Shown here one piece after another: positions 46,112 to 56,407 of a stretch of DNA of 64,000 nt. Position 1 is the first letter of the stretch; each line of letters opens with the position of its first letter. This DNA comes from Affinundibacterium baiyunense (GTDB lineage: Bacteria; Pseudomonadota; Gammaproteobacteria; Burkholderiales; Burkholderiaceae_D). The position numbers were made by a program, and so were the translations under genes. The stretch covers positions 1 to 64,000 of the forward strand of contig NZ_JAGSPM010000013.1 in assembly GCF_018139645.1 (NCBI RefSeq), read 5' to 3'. A model generated the notes under the pieces. That model saw only the letters and a list, made by a program, of their open reading frames with translations. It ran no database searches and was not told the origin of the DNA.

Positions 46112-46822
46112 ATGCAAAACTATCTCCATTATTTTTTGCCAACATACTGTGCACTTTGCAAAAATGCATCAAAAATTGGGATATGCTCTGCGTGTCAAGA
46201 AGACTTCATCAACGACCAACAACATCGCTGCAGTATCTGCGCAATACCAATAGTCGATCAAAAAGCGAAAATCTGTGGCCGCTGCCTTAAAAGTCCACCC
46301 CACTTTGACACAACTATTACCTGCACGGATTATCACGCGCCGATAGACAGCATCGTTCTCGGCTTAAAATTTGCAGGCAATTTATCTTACGCCAGCATCA
46401 TCGCGCAGCAACTCCAGGACAGAATCAAACATCAGCTCAATTCACAAAATAATCTCGCCGCCATCATTTGCCCTGTACCGCTCAGTCCACAAAGATTACG
46501 CACGCGCGGCTTTAATCAAGCCTTAGAAATTGCACGCCCTCTTAGCAAACAGTTAGCGATTCCACTTCAAGCACAACTTCTTTGGCGAATTAAAGACACC
46601 CAACAGCAAAGTCGCTTACACCCGGATGAGCGCTATCAAAATGTTCAACACGCTTTTGCCATCAATCCGCGACTAATGCATTTGATTGAAGGACAGCACT
46701 TTGGACTAATTGATGATGTGATGACGACCGGAACGACCTTGAACGAGATAGCAAAATTGCTCAAACGCTATGGCGCGGCACGGGTTTCAAATTATGTTTT
46801 TGCTCGAACCAATCGCGACTGA
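46112..46822 (+). CDS. ComF-family phosphoribosyltransferase-like protein
   Basis: The 236-aa protein has an N-terminal zinc-binding double CxxC (YCALCKNASKIGICSAC, CSICAIPIVDQKAKICGRC) and a C-terminal PRTase fold with the PRPP loop GLIDDVMTTGTTLNE and PVPLSPQRLRTRGFNQALEIAR. ComF/GntX proteins are linked to DNA uptake and use of external DNA as a nutrient. The gene is divergent from the bioC-like gene, a common pairing. It has an AAGGAC site. Confidence 0.9.
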   Translation: MQNYLHYFLPTYCALCKNASKIGICSACQEDFINDQQHRCSICAIPIVDQKAKICGRCLKSPPHFDTTITCTDYHAPIDSIVLGLKFAGNLSYASIIAQQLQDRIKHQLNSQNNLAAIICPVPLSPQRLRTRGFNQALEIARPLSKQLAIPLQAQLLWRIKDTQQQSRLHPDERYQNVQHAFAINPRLMHLIEGQHFGLIDDVMTTGTTLNEIAKLLKRYGAARVSNYVFARTNRD

Positions 46823-47015
46823 GCGATAAGTTCAAATCGGGAAAGAACAAGCCGGCTCTTTTAGCACTAGTTTGCGCTATCATGCGCAATATAATTTTGT
46901 CGCAGATTTAGATCGGAGATTCCGGTCGCATAAATCGATCTCATATATGTGCTATACGGAGACATGTGCGCACAGTTTTGTCGTATTAGATATCGTATAA
47001 ATTAAAGGAAATGTT

Positions 47016-47486
47016 TTGTTTAATGTCGTATTAGTCGAACCAGAAATTCCACCAAATACGGGGAATATTATTCGCTTGTGTGCAAATGCAGGAGTACAAC
47101 TGCATTTAATTGAACCGCTTGGTTTTCCATTAGAAGACAGCAAATTGAAACGTGCTGGTTTGGATTATCACGAATACGCGCAAATGAAAGTCCATAAAAA
47201 CTGGGATGCGTTTATTGCGAGCGAACATCCAGCAAGCGATCGTATGTTTGCCATGACCACCCATGGATCATCGACTTTTTCCACGCTCGCTTTTCAAGCA
47301 GGTGATTATTTTGTATTTGGCGCAGAAACGCGCGGATTAGCCAAAGAACTGCGCGAGTCTTTTCCGACGACACAAAGAATCAGATTGCCGATGCGCCCAG
47401 ATAATCGCAGTCTCAATTTATCAAACACCGTCGCCATTGTTGTGTACGAGGCTTGGCGCCAAAATGGATTTATTGGCGGCACTTGA
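47016..47486 (+). CDS. trmL: tRNA (cytidine/uridine-34-2'-O)-methyltransferase TrmL
   Basis: The 156-aa SPOUT methyltransferase has VEPEIPPNTGNIIRLCANAG, LHLIEPLGF, YFVFGAETRGL and the knot motif RIRLPMRPDNRSLNLSNTVAIVVYEAWRQ. It methylates the wobble base of tRNA-Leu. The start is a TTG at 47016 with AAAGGAA five bases upstream; the frame aligned with known TrmL starts exactly there and no in-frame ATG exists nearby. Confidence 0.93.
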   Translation: MFNVVLVEPEIPPNTGNIIRLCANAGVQLHLIEPLGFPLEDSKLKRAGLDYHEYAQMKVHKNWDAFIASEHPASDRMFAMTTHGSSTFSTLAFQAGDYFVFGAETRGLAKELRESFPTTQRIRLPMRPDNRSLNLSNTVAIVVYEAWRQNGFIGGT

Positions 47487-48180
47487 TACAAAAATCAGGC
47501 ATCTTCATTTCTTATAGCGTGAATACAACAGCTTGATTTGATTCACATCAATCCATATTGCCAGAAACTTTACATGTAAAGTCTCTGGCAATCACATCCA
47601 CATTAGTCAAGCACCGCAACGCAAACGAATCATTCGCCCCACCTCAATTGCACTCTCTTACCAGTGCCAAACAAGCATTTGCGTCGCCTCAAGTCATGTG
47701 TTTTTGAGCGTTTTTATACGCATAAAAATACATGTCAAACAAGGATTTAAAGATATTTAAAACTTTGCCAGAAAAAAACAGCTAGATAAGTGATGACAAA
47801 GGCTACAAGTTCATATTGAAGCATGCTAAGCTATATCTACAAAGCAACAAAAAGCATTTTACTTAATCAAATTTGGTAAAGAATGTAGCAGTTTTAACGG
47901 CTTGCTTTATTCTATGATTTAGCAAGACAAATCCAGCGTCAAAGATTGCTTAAACTAGGATAGTTGATTTCCTCTTTGTGATAGTTGCCCTGAGGATCTA
48001 ATGCGATGACCGAGATTGTTCCAACACTTACATCACACATCTGCAAGGCATTATCGCGTCTGTGCTTAACAGCATCAACACTGCAATTGTCTGCCTTCAG
48101 CACATAAAACAATTTTCGGTACCGATGTCGTTACAAGTTCACTAGCTAATTCTGCAAACAATTAATAATCGAGGGATAAC
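47487..48180. other. Long intergenic region upstream of the chemotaxis operon
   Basis: No supported gene is seen in these 694 bases. A stem-loop at 47557-47592 (ATTGCCAGA with TCTGGCAAT, continuing inside as ACTTTAC/GTAAAGT) may end trmL transcripts, although no T-run follows. The region then becomes AT-rich. The cheY ribosome site (GAGGGATAAC) is at its right end. A 33-codon frame at 48006-48107 has a weak upstream AGGA and is unsupported. No clear sigma-28 promoter was found. Confidence 0.5.
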
Positions 48181-48549
48181 ATGGCAAAAACAGTGATGGT
48201 CGTTGATGATTCCGCATCCGTCAGACAAGTGGTTGGCTTAGCATTGCGCGGCGCTGGTTACGAAGTGATTGAAGGTATCGACGGCAAAGACGCCTTAAGT
48301 AAACTCAAAGGTCAGAAAGTGCATTTAATCATTTCTGACGTCAATATGCCAAATATGGATGGCATCACTTTTGTTCAGGAAGTGAAAAAACTTCCTATGT
48401 ATAAGTTCACTCCCATCATAATGCTCACCACAGAATCTCAAGAAGGTAAGAAACTCCAAGGACAAGCGGCTGGTGCTAAGGCTTGGGTGGTCAAACCATT
48501 TCAACCAGCGCAAATGCTGGCGGCAGTTTCCAAGTTGATCTTACCGTAA
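48181..48549 (+). CDS. cheY: CheY-like chemotaxis response regulator
   Basis: The 122-aa single receiver domain has acidic pair DD at residues 9-10, phospho-acceptor Asp in HLIISDVNMPNMDGITF, Thr in IIMLTTES and Lys in WVVKPFQP. It is first in the chemotaxis operon and is probably phosphorylated by the CheA encoded two genes on. It resembles the adaptation-type CheY proteins encoded next to cheA rather than carrying an output domain. Confidence 0.93.
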   Translation: MAKTVMVVDDSASVRQVVGLALRGAGYEVIEGIDGKDALSKLKGQKVHLIISDVNMPNMDGITFVQEVKKLPMYKFTPIIMLTTESQEGKKLQGQAAGAKAWVVKPFQPAQMLAAVSKLILP

Positions 48550-48559
48550 AAGGTGTCCT

Positions 48560-48841
48560 GTGAATTCTCATGCCATTTCTGGCGAGCTAACGATCTACAC
48601 TGCCGCCACTGAAAAATTGCAACTGCAAAATTTTCTTGAATCTGACGATGAATTAGAACTGAATTTGTCGCAGGTTTCCGAACTAGATAGCGCAGGATTG
48701 CAGATTCTGATTTTAATGAAGCAAGAAGCGCTGCGACGTAACAAGAAGTTGCACTACACCATGCACAGCAAAGCGGTATTAGAGATTCTTGAAATGTGTA
48801 ACTTAACCGCAAGTTTTGGTGATCAAGTCATTCTTACCTAG
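48560..48841 (+). CDS. STAS-domain protein of the chemotaxis operon
   Basis: The GTG start at 48560 follows AAAGGTG and lies ten bases after cheY. The 93-aa product is one STAS domain with the phosphorylatable Ser in SELDSAGLQILILMKQEA. Small STAS proteins often accompany cheA in betaproteobacteria, where they may act as antisigma-antagonist-like partners. The role is not established. Confidence 0.85.
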   Translation: MNSHAISGELTIYTAATEKLQLQNFLESDDELELNLSQVSELDSAGLQILILMKQEALRRNKKLHYTMHSKAVLEILEMCNLTASFGDQVILT

Positions 48842-48862
48842 CTAAATAGCAGGAGATTCCGT

Positions 48863-51070
48863 ATGAGTTTTGAAGATGAAATGAAGGCGGCGCTTGATAC
48901 CTTTGTCGTAGAAAGCCGCGAATTGCTCCAAGACATGGAAGATGGCTTATTAGGTTTAGAGCACGACGATAATCCGCAAGATGCGATTGGTGCGATTTTT
49001 CGCGCAGCGCATACCATCAAAGGCTCGGCTGGACTATTCGGATTAGATCACATAGTTCATTTCACCCACGTAGTTGAGAGCTTACTCGACATGCTACGCG
49101 ACGAAGAACTGGCCGTCTCCTCCGCCCTAATCGCCGTACTATTGCCATGTCGTGATCACATCAGTAATTTGATTGATGGTATCGCTGCTGGACAGATGGA
49201 AGAAACTGACGAACAACGCGATACGGGAAAAATACTACACGAACAGTTGCGACAATTTATTAATGGCACGCCACCGGACTCGAGCTCGGAAGTCATTACA
49301 CATCAAGACGACCGCCATCCACACACTTCTGGTGGAGGTGTGGTCGATTCCGGTAATTGGTATCTATCGCTACGTTTTGGACAAGACTGCCTGCGTAACG
49401 GCATGGACCCGCTATCCTTTATCCGCTATCTCAGTACCTTAGGCGATGTCATCAATCTGATTACTATCACCGACAATATTCCACATCTTGAACAAATGGA
49501 TGCTGAGAGTTGTTACCTTGGCTTTGAAATTGTACTAAAAAGCAATGCTTCAAAAGAAGCGATTGAAAATGTTTTTGAATTTGTGCGCGATGATAGTGTT
49601 ATTCGCATAGTCCCACCACGCAGCAAAATCGACGAATATATCGACGTTATTAACAATCTTCCTGACGATGATGAATTGCTCGGCGAAATTTTGATCAAGA
49701 GCGGTGTTCTAACAAAACATGAATTGGACGAGTGTTTGAGCTTGCAAAAGAAACGTCAAAAGCTGACGCGTAGCGACACTCCCGAAGCGCCGATTGGTGA
49801 AATTCTCGTCAAACAAGAAATGCTACAAGAGCCGATCTTAAATGCGGCATTGCACAAGCAACAAAAAGTTAAAGATACCAAAGCAAAAGAAAAACAAAAT
49901 ATTCGTGTCGATGCAGAACGTCTAGACAAACTGATTGATTTAGTCGGTGAGCTAGTCATCGCTGGCGCTGGCGCAAATTTACGCGCAAGCAAAGCAAATG
50001 ACATCGCCTTATCTGAGGCAACAAATGAAGTCATGCGCTTGGTCGAAGAGGTGCGTGATAGTGCCTTGCAATTACGTATGGTGCCGATTGGCACTACATT
50101 TAGTCGTTTTCAACGGGTTGTTCGCGACGTCAGTATTGAGCTCGGGAAAGACATCATATTAGAGATTTCTGGTGGTGATACCGAAGTCGATAAATCAGTC
50201 GTTGATAAGATCGGTGATCCACTAATGCATTTGGTGCGCAATTCGATGGATCATGGAATCGAATCGGCTGCCATCAGGGTTGCACGCGGCAAACCCGCGC
50301 AAGGTACTTTACGACTCAACGCGTATCATGAATCTGGCAGTATCGTGATTGAAGTAAGCGATGATGGCGGCGGTTTAAATCGCGACAAAATTCTGGCAAA
50401 AGCGATCGAAAAAGGCTTGATCGCTGACGGTACTGGATTAAGCGATAAAGAAATTTATGCACTGATTTTTGAACCTGGATTTTCCACTGCGGATCAGGTT
50501 TCTAACCTCTCAGGCCGTGGTGTCGGCATGGACGTCGTCAAACGCAACGTGACCTCCTTACGCGGCAGTATTGAGATCGACAGCGAAGCTGGAATTGGGG
50601 CAACCATGCGCATCCGCATGCCCTTAACCTTAGCAATTATTGACGGCTTTTTGGTGGGCGTCGGTAAGTCCTCTTTTGTTATTCCTCTCGATCAAGTGGT
50701 CGAATGTGTGGAATTACCGAAAGAATGCGAAGACCAAGATTACATGGATTTGCGTGGTGAAGTTTTGCCATTTATTCGCTTACGCAAAATGTTTGAAATT
50801 GATGGTGCCGAGCCACGTCGTCAAAATGTAGTGGTGATCAGCTCTGGCACCAATAAAACCGGCCTCGTAGTGGATCGTCTGATGGGTGAGTTTCAAACTG
50901 TGATTAAGCCCTTAGGCAAACTGTTTGGACATTTGCAAGGAATAGGCGGCTCAACCATCTTAGGTAGTGGTGAAGTCGCACTGATTCTCAGTGTGGCTAG
51001 TATGACGCAGCACTACTCAAGAATGGAACAAAAACGCTTGCTTGCAATGCCAAACAATAGCAACAGATAG
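48863..51070 (+). CDS. cheA: Chemotaxis sensor kinase CheA with MshEN-like insertion
   Basis: The 735-aa protein starts with the Hpt (P1) domain, His50 in RAAHTIKGSAGLFG. A P2-like region follows (about residues 165-250). A stretch at 273-333 then carries two copies of L/I-G-x2-L-x3-G/E-x6-L-x3-L-x2-Q. Next come the dimerisation domain (DKLIDLVGELVIAGA), the ATPase (HLVRNSMDHGIE, DDGGGLNRDKI, GRGVGMDVV) and the CheW-like P5 domain. It autophosphorylates in response to receptors and feeds CheY and CheB. Standard CheA has no such repeat pair; the motif is that of the c-di-GMP-binding MshEN domain, with some key positions changed. Confidence 0.96.
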   Translation: MSFEDEMKAALDTFVVESRELLQDMEDGLLGLEHDDNPQDAIGAIFRAAHTIKGSAGLFGLDHIVHFTHVVESLLDMLRDEELAVSSALIAVLLPCRDHISNLIDGIAAGQMEETDEQRDTGKILHEQLRQFINGTPPDSSSEVITHQDDRHPHTSGGGVVDSGNWYLSLRFGQDCLRNGMDPLSFIRYLSTLGDVINLITITDNIPHLEQMDAESCYLGFEIVLKSNASKEAIENVFEFVRDDSVIRIVPPRSKIDEYIDVINNLPDDDELLGEILIKSGVLTKHELDECLSLQKKRQKLTRSDTPEAPIGEILVKQEMLQEPILNAALHKQQKVKDTKAKEKQNIRVDAERLDKLIDLVGELVIAGAGANLRASKANDIALSEATNEVMRLVEEVRDSALQLRMVPIGTTFSRFQRVVRDVSIELGKDIILEISGGDTEVDKSVVDKIGDPLMHLVRNSMDHGIESAAIRVARGKPAQGTLRLNAYHESGSIVIEVSDDGGGLNRDKILAKAIEKGLIADGTGLSDKEIYALIFEPGFSTADQVSNLSGRGVGMDVVKRNVTSLRGSIEIDSEAGIGATMRIRMPLTLAIIDGFLVGVGKSSFVIPLDQVVECVELPKECEDQDYMDLRGEVLPFIRLRKMFEIDGAEPRRQNVVVISSGTNKTGLVVDRLMGEFQTVIKPLGKLFGHLQGIGGSTILGSGEVALILSVASMTQHYSRMEQKRLLAMPNNSNR

Positions 51071-51215
51071 TAAACAGACCAGCCAATTCTTGTAAGGCAT
51101 CTTCTTCACTTTACATCCATTGACACTGGTCTTCGCTAATTAGATTTTCCGAATATTAGTAGTACACCCAAATCGAATTTCGTGAGAAACGCTCAAACCA
51201 ATAAGGGGAAATGAA

Positions 51216-53318
51216 ATGAGTCAAGTCAAGACATCTTGGATTTCAAAGCTGGTTAGTGGCACGCAATTAGAAGCACAGGCAGCGGAGCTCGCTGCGTTAC
51301 GAAAACAAATGGCCGAAATGGCGCAAGAGTTAAAAGTACGATCCGATATTATGGATCTCACCAGTATCGTGTCATTTGCCGACCTCAAAGGCGATATCCT
51401 TACCGTCAACGAAAAATTCACGGAAGTATCTAAATATAGTCGCTCCGAACTCATCGGAAGACCACATAACACCACACGTCATCCCGACATGCCGAAAGAA
51501 ACTTTCAAACAAGTTTGGTCGACAATTGGTCGTGGTGGCACATTTCGCGGTGTGATTAAAAATCGCGCTAAAGATGGCACGCCCTACTATGTCGATGCGG
51601 TGATCGCACCGTTTTTAGGTGAAAACGGTAAGCCGACAAAATATCTTGGCGTACGCTATGACATCACGGCACAAGAACTCGAACGTCAAAATGCCAAAGG
51701 CGTATTTGATGCGATTGACGAATCTTATGGCTATATCGAATTTGATCTTGGCGGTAACGTACTTCAGGCAAACAAAAATTTTCTGTCTTTGATGGAATAT
51801 CAGTTAGAAGAAATCAAAGGTAGACACCATCGGACTTTTATGGACTCTGCACAAGCGAATTTGCCAGAATATACCCAATTTTGGTTAGATCTCAATGCAG
51901 GCAAGCCGCAGAAAAATATCTTCAAACGGATTACCAAATCACGTAAAGAAGTCTGGATACAAGCAGTTTATGCGCCAGTTAAAGATGAAATGGGGCGCAT
52001 ATTTAAGATCGTCAAAATTGCGACCGACGTGACCGATCAAATTAATGCAGCAAACATGTTGAAAGAAGCGGTTGAACAAGCACAGCAAGTCACTTCTGCT
52101 GCTAAGGATGGTGATCTGAGCCAACGCATCCCATTAGATGGAAAATCTGGCCCCATTTTATCGCTGTGTTCTGGAGTTAACTCCTTAATGGAAACCACGT
52201 CGGTTATTTTCGACGATGTCAGCCGCGTGTTAGAGGCATTTGCCGAAGGCGATTTATCACAACGCATTGATCGTGATTATTCAGGCATGTTTGACGATGT
52301 TAAGAGAAATGCAAACTCTGCAAGTGAAAAACTAACACAAACGATCGAAGACATCGCCCGCATTTTTGGTGGTCTCGCCAGTGGTGAACTCGGTCAACGT
52401 ATCACGCGCGATGCCCCCGGTATGTTCAACCAAGTTAAGGAAGATGCGAATATGGCTTGTGAAAAACTAGCCACCATCGTCGGCGAAGTACGCAATGCGA
52501 CCGATGCATTATCAAATGCATCTGAACAAGTTAGCGCTACTTCTCAAGCCTTATCACAAGCAGCCAGCGAGCAAGCAGCCAGCGTCGAAGAAACTAGTGC
52601 AAGCATAGAGCAAATGGCGGCAGGTATTAACCAAAACGCCGAAAATGCGAAAGTAACTGATGGCATCGCAGGTAAGGCATCGAAAGAAGCCATTGAAGGA
52701 GGAGATGCAGTTAAACAAACTGTCTCAGCGATGAAAGAAATCGCCTCAAAGATCGGTATCATCGATGATATTGCTTACCAAACCAATATGCTTGCGCTGA
52801 ATGCTGCAATTGAAGCAGCGCGTGCTGGTGAGCACGGCAAGGGCTTTGCCGTAGTTGCTGCTGAAGTACGAAAATTGGCAGAACGCAGCCAAATTGCCGC
52901 AAAAGAAATTGGTGATTTAGCCAGTGGTAGTGTCAAAACGGCGGAACGTGCTGGCGATTTGATTGATGAAATTGTCCCAGGTATTGGACGCACTTCCGAT
53001 CTGGTGCAGGAAATTGCAGCTGCCTCGCAGGAACAATCTGCGGGCGTCGGTCAAATTAATACTGCAATGAATCAGATGAACCAGATCACGCAACAAAATG
53101 CTTCGTCCAGTGAAGAGTTAGCGGCAACCGCGGAAGAGATGACTAGTCAAGCGGAGCAATTAATTGATTTGGTGAGTTTCTTCCACGTTGGACAAGCGCA
53201 AAAATCTGCAGGACCAGTCTCCAACAACGAACGTAGTGTTGTTCGCTCTACACCTAAGCGGGCACGCCCTCACTTCGGTAGTTCCAGCGTGGACGAAGCG
53301 AAGTTTGAAAGGTTTTAG
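51216..53318 (+). CDS. Soluble methyl-accepting chemotaxis protein with two PAS and three HAMP-like units
   Basis: The 700-aa receptor has no membrane segment. A short coil leads into PAS1 (about residues 45-155), whose [18 protein letters not shown] and [12 protein letters not shown] resemble the FAD-binding PAS of Aer. PAS2 covers about 165-275. Three HAMP-like units follow at 46-residue spacing, marked GDLSQRI, GDLSQRI and GELGQRI (near 298, 344 and 389). The signalling domain contains the hairpin [25 protein letters not shown] (partly quoted family signature) and methylation helices. It probably senses redox or energy state in the cytosol and signals to the CheA encoded just upstream. Confidence 0.94.
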   Translation: MSQVKTSWISKLVSGTQLEAQAAELAALRKQMAEMAQELKVRSDIMDLTSIVSFADLKGDILTVNEKFTEVSKYSRSELIGRPHNTTRHPDMPKETFKQVWSTIGRGGTFRGVIKNRAKDGTPYYVDAVIAPFLGENGKPTKYLGVRYDITAQELERQNAKGVFDAIDESYGYIEFDLGGNVLQANKNFLSLMEYQLEEIKGRHHRTFMDSAQANLPEYTQFWLDLNAGKPQKNIFKRITKSRKEVWIQAVYAPVKDEMGRIFKIVKIATDVTDQINAANMLKEAVEQAQQVTSAAKDGDLSQRIPLDGKSGPILSLCSGVNSLMETTSVIFDDVSRVLEAFAEGDLSQRIDRDYSGMFDDVKRNANSASEKLTQTIEDIARIFGGLASGELGQRITRDAPGMFNQVKEDANMACEKLATIVGEVRNATDALSNASEQVSATSQALSQAASEQAASVEETSASIEQMAAGINQNAENAKVTDGIAGKASKEAIEGGDAVKQTVSAMKEIASKIGIIDDIAYQTNMLALNAAIEAARAGEHGKGFAVVAAEVRKLAERSQIAAKEIGDLASGSVKTAERAGDLIDEIVPGIGRTSDLVQEIAAASQEQSAGVGQINTAMNQMNQITQQNASSSEELAATAEEMTSQAEQLIDLVSFFHVGQAQKSAGPVSNNERSVVRSTPKRARPHFGSSSVDEAKFERF

Positions 53319-53327
53319 GAGATCGCT

Positions 53328-53900
53328 ATGAATGCAATCAGCAAAGTGAACAACGGCGCTCTCGCAAATGTCGCAGATAAACCATCCTCAGAATCGGGGC
53401 AATTTCTTACCTTCGTGTTAGGAGGCGAAGTCTTCGCGCTCGGCATTCTAAACATTAAAGAAATTATTCAGTACGGTGATTTAACAGAAGTCCCGATGAT
53501 GCCGAACTTTATCCGCGGCGTCATTAATCTACGTGGGCGCGTCGTGCCAGTAGTGGATTTAACCGCCCGATTTAATCGCGGCACAACCAGCATCTCGCGC
53601 CGCACTAGCATTATCATTATCGAGATGGTACAGAGTGATCAATCGGAAACTCAAAGTATCGGGATTGTGGTTGATGCGGTCAATGAGGTGATTGAAATTG
53701 CCAGCGGAGATATCGAACCACCACCGTCTTTTGGCGCAAAAATTCGCCCCGACTTTATCAGCGGCATGGCAAAAAAAGACGGACGCTTCATCATCGTTCT
53801 CAATTTAGATCAAGTGCTCTCGGTAGATGAAATGCTAGCGCTCGGGAACTCAATAGACACCTCATCACAGAATGCTGCAGAGACGGAGCATGAACAATAA
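53328..53900 (+). CDS. cheW: Chemotaxis adaptor CheW
   Basis: The 190-aa protein has a CheW SH3-like double barrel: FLTFVLGGEVFALGILNIKEI, PNFIRGVINLRGRVVPVVDL and DFISGMAKKDGRFIIVLNLDQVL, with short polar tails at each end. It couples the receptor to CheA. It starts nine bases after the receptor gene and its last 11 bases overlap cheR. Confidence 0.96.
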   Translation: MNAISKVNNGALANVADKPSSESGQFLTFVLGGEVFALGILNIKEIIQYGDLTEVPMMPNFIRGVINLRGRVVPVVDLTARFNRGTTSISRRTSIIIIEMVQSDQSETQSIGIVVDAVNEVIEIASGDIEPPPSFGAKIRPDFISGMAKKDGRFIIVLNLDQVLSVDEMLALGNSIDTSSQNAAETEHEQ

Positions 53901-54723
53901 GTCGATTCATTATGCGGCGCCAGTTGCTCTAAAAAAGAACGAGTTTGAATGGATCTCTCGCTTCTTATATGAACGTACTGGCATTGCTTTAAATGACGGA
54001 AAACAAGCATTAGTGATGGGGCGCTTGGATAAGCGTTTGCGTAAACGAAATTTACTATCCTATAGCGAGTATTTTGCCTTATTGGGACGCCCGGGTTATG
54101 AAGATGAGACTACAGTTGCGATTGATTTACTAACTACCAATGAAACATATTTTTTTCGTGAGCCCAAACACTTTGATTTTCTAAAAAACATCGCTTTTCC
54201 ACAATATCAGCGACAAAAACAAATACGAATTTGGAGCGCCGCAAGTTCCAGCGGCGAAGAGGCATACACGATCGCCATGACACTAGCTGAATACTTTCAA
54301 GGTGATGATTGGGAAGTGATAGGAACCGATATCTCAACGCGCATGCTGGAGAAGGCACAACGCGGACTTTACCCGATGTTAGCCGCCGACAAAATTCCAA
54401 AAACATTACTAAAGAAATACTGTTTGAAGGGACGTGACGAATTTGAAGATTTCTTTTTGCTTGATTCAAGCATTCGTCAACGTGTTCGTTTTAGCATCGC
54501 CAATTTAATCGAACCTCTACCCGAACTAGGGATGTTTGATGTAATATTTTTGCGTAATGTCATGATCTATTTTGATAAAGATACAAAAAAACGCTTAGTC
54601 GAAAAAATTACTACGAAACTACGGACTGGAGGTTATTTTATTGTCAGTCATTCTGAATCCCTCAATGGTTTGGATTCTCCACTTAAGTTAATTGCTCCTT
54701 CAATCTATCAGAAGACGTTCTAA
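53890..54723 (+). CDS. cheR: Chemotaxis protein methyltransferase CheR
   Basis: The start at 53890 lies within the end of cheW (11-base overlap) with a GGAG-like site. The 277-aa enzyme has the N-terminal helical CheR domain (LLTTNETYFFREPKHF) and the SAM domain (RIWSAASSSGEEAYTIAM, EVIGTDISTRMLEKA, MFDVIFLRNVMIYFD). It methylates receptor glutamates using SAM. Confidence 0.96.
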   Translation: MNNKSIHYAAPVALKKNEFEWISRFLYERTGIALNDGKQALVMGRLDKRLRKRNLLSYSEYFALLGRPGYEDETTVAIDLLTTNETYFFREPKHFDFLKNIAFPQYQRQKQIRIWSAASSSGEEAYTIAMTLAEYFQGDDWEVIGTDISTRMLEKAQRGLYPMLAADKIPKTLLKKYCLKGRDEFEDFFLLDSSIRQRVRFSIANLIEPLPELGMFDVIFLRNVMIYFDKDTKKRLVEKITTKLRTGGYFIVSHSESLNGLDSPLKLIAPSIYQKTF

Positions 54724-54766
54724 GGCTAAACAGTTTTTGCCTGTTATTGACACTTATCTATACTGT

Positions 54767-55258
54767 ATGAATGAACCGAGCTTTTATATCGACATATTTT
54801 TGCAGCCTGGAGAATTTTATTTCGGTGATCACGAAACCAGAATCCGCACCATTTTGGGCTCATGTGTATCGATTACCATGTGGCACCCCATTAAACGAAT
54901 CGGCGGTATGTGTCACTACATGCTCCCCAAAAATAAACGCAATCCTCACAATATCGGACTCGATGGCAAATATGCAGAAGATGTCATGCGCTTGTTTCTA
55001 CAACAAATCAAAGCATCGAAAACATCTGTACACGACTATGAAGTAAAGATTTTTGGCGGTGGAGATCAATTTCCAGCACAAGATCAGCGGGTATTTTCCG
55101 TATCTGAACAAAATGTGAAAATTGGTCGCCAATTATTGCAAGAATACGGTTTTAAGATTAAGTCCGAGCACCTTGGCGGTGTCGGACATAGAAATATTAT
55201 TTTTGACTTGTGGTCAGGAGACGTCTGGGTCAAACATGTTGATAAGACAATGGAATAA
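54767..55258 (+). CDS. cheD: Chemoreceptor glutamine deamidase CheD
   Basis: The start at 54767 ([17 protein letters not shown]) is chosen by family alignment; the longer frame overlaps cheR and no clear Shine-Dalgarno is seen. The 163-aa enzyme has the catalytic Cys in [14 protein letters not shown] and His in GGMCHYMLP. It deamidates receptor Gln residues. Its stop overlaps the cheB start as TAATG. Confidence 0.93.
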   Translation: MNEPSFYIDIFLQPGEFYFGDHETRIRTILGSCVSITMWHPIKRIGGMCHYMLPKNKRNPHNIGLDGKYAEDVMRLFLQQIKASKTSVHDYEVKIFGGGDQFPAQDQRVFSVSEQNVKIGRQLLQEYGFKIKSEHLGGVGHRNIIFDLWSGDVWVKHVDKTME

Positions 55259-56358
55259 TGAAACCCAAAATTAAAGTGATGCTGGTCGATGATTCAGCCG
55301 TTGTGCGACAAGTTTTATCTGCCCTACTCACAAAAGATGGCAGTATCGAGGTAATTGCTTCAGCTCCCGATCCTATCTTTGCGATGGATAAAATGAACTC
55401 CAATTGGCCCGACGTCGTTGTACTTGATGTGGAGATGCCAAGAATGGATGGCATTACCTTTCTCAAACAAATTATGACGGTACGTCCAACACCAGTGATC
55501 ATTTGCTCGACACTCACTGAGAAGGGCGCAGCAACATCGGTACAAGCGCTTGCAGCGGGAGCAGTAGCGATTGTCACGAAGCCAAAAGCAGGTCTAAAAA
55601 ACTTTTTAGAAATGGATGCTGGAGACATCGTGCAAGCGGTTAAAGCTGCTGCTGGAGCGAATCTACGCCCTTTTCGCAATCTCAATTTAGCATCCACCAA
55701 CACCGCATCTATCCCACCAGCAAAAATCAAAATTGACGAAGTGATGCCAGCACTAAACGCAAGCTTAACTAGCGCAATGGCGGTTACAACGGATAAATTG
55801 GTGGCGATTGGTACTTCGACTGGTGGCACGCAAGCACTGGAAACAGTATTAAGAAAATTATCAAGAACCGCACCTGGCATCGTGATCGTTCAGCATATGC
55901 CAGAGAAATTTACCGAAGCATTTGCCGATCGTCTCAATAAACTATGCGCAATGGAAGTGTTGGAAGCCAAAAATGGGGATCGTGTTATCCCAGGTCGCGC
56001 GCTGGTCGCGCCAGGTGGTCGTCACATGCAAGTCAAACGCAGCGGTGCACAGTATCATGTTGAAATTATCGATGCGCCACCAGTGAACCGTCACCGTCCT
56101 TCGGTCGATGTCTTGTTTCGCTCCGTCGCTAAATGTGCAGGCAAAAATGCACTGGGGATTATCATGACTGGCATGGGTGACGATGGCGCATTAGGTATGC
56201 GAGATATGCACGATGCAGGTGCTGAAACAATCGCGCAAGATGAGAAGACCTGTATCGTCTATGGTATGCCGAAAGAGGCAGTAAAACTGGGAGCGGTCGA
56301 CAAAGTCGTGGCGCTTGACGCAATAGCTGGCCTAATTGAAACCTACGGGAAAAAGTAG
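55258..56358 (+). CDS. cheB: Chemotaxis methylesterase/deamidase CheB
   Basis: The 366-aa protein has an N-terminal receiver domain ([11 protein letters not shown], Asp in [13 protein letters not shown]) and a C-terminal methylesterase domain with Ser in [13 protein letters not shown], His in [11 protein letters not shown] and Asp in [13 protein letters not shown]. It removes methyl groups from receptors when phosphorylated. It is translationally coupled to cheD and ends the operon at a stem-loop. Confidence 0.97.
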   Translation: MKPKIKVMLVDDSAVVRQVLSALLTKDGSIEVIASAPDPIFAMDKMNSNWPDVVVLDVEMPRMDGITFLKQIMTVRPTPVIICSTLTEKGAATSVQALAAGAVAIVTKPKAGLKNFLEMDAGDIVQAVKAAAGANLRPFRNLNLASTNTASIPPAKIKIDEVMPALNASLTSAMAVTTDKLVAIGTSTGGTQALETVLRKLSRTAPGIVIVQHMPEKFTEAFADRLNKLCAMEVLEAKNGDRVIPGRALVAPGGRHMQVKRSGAQYHVEIIDAPPVNRHRPSVDVLFRSVAKCAGKNALGIIMTGMGDDGALGMRDMHDAGAETIAQDEKTCIVYGMPKEAVKLGAVDKVVALDAIAGLIETYGKK

Positions 56359-56387
56359 ACTTCTTGGAATTAACTTTCCTAGAAGTC
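56358..56387. terminator. Stem-loop after cheB
   Basis: GACTTCT-T-GGAA (56358-56369) pairs with TTCC-T-AGAAGTC (56376-56387), with one mismatch. No T-run follows. It lies between the convergent cheB and rfaE2. Confidence 0.5.
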
Positions 56388-56407
56388 GAGTGAAAAAACG
56401 CTCGAGC

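Noticed and set aside
48006..48107. 33-codon open frame upstream of cheY
   Set aside because: The ribosome site is weak and distant, and composition shows no domain or membrane signal; kept only as a note.
48106..48130. TAAAAC followed by ACCGATGT as a sigma-28 promoter for the chemotaxis operon
   Set aside because: Spacing between the boxes is too short (8 instead of about 11 bases) and the -10 match is partial; CGGTACCG there may be chance.
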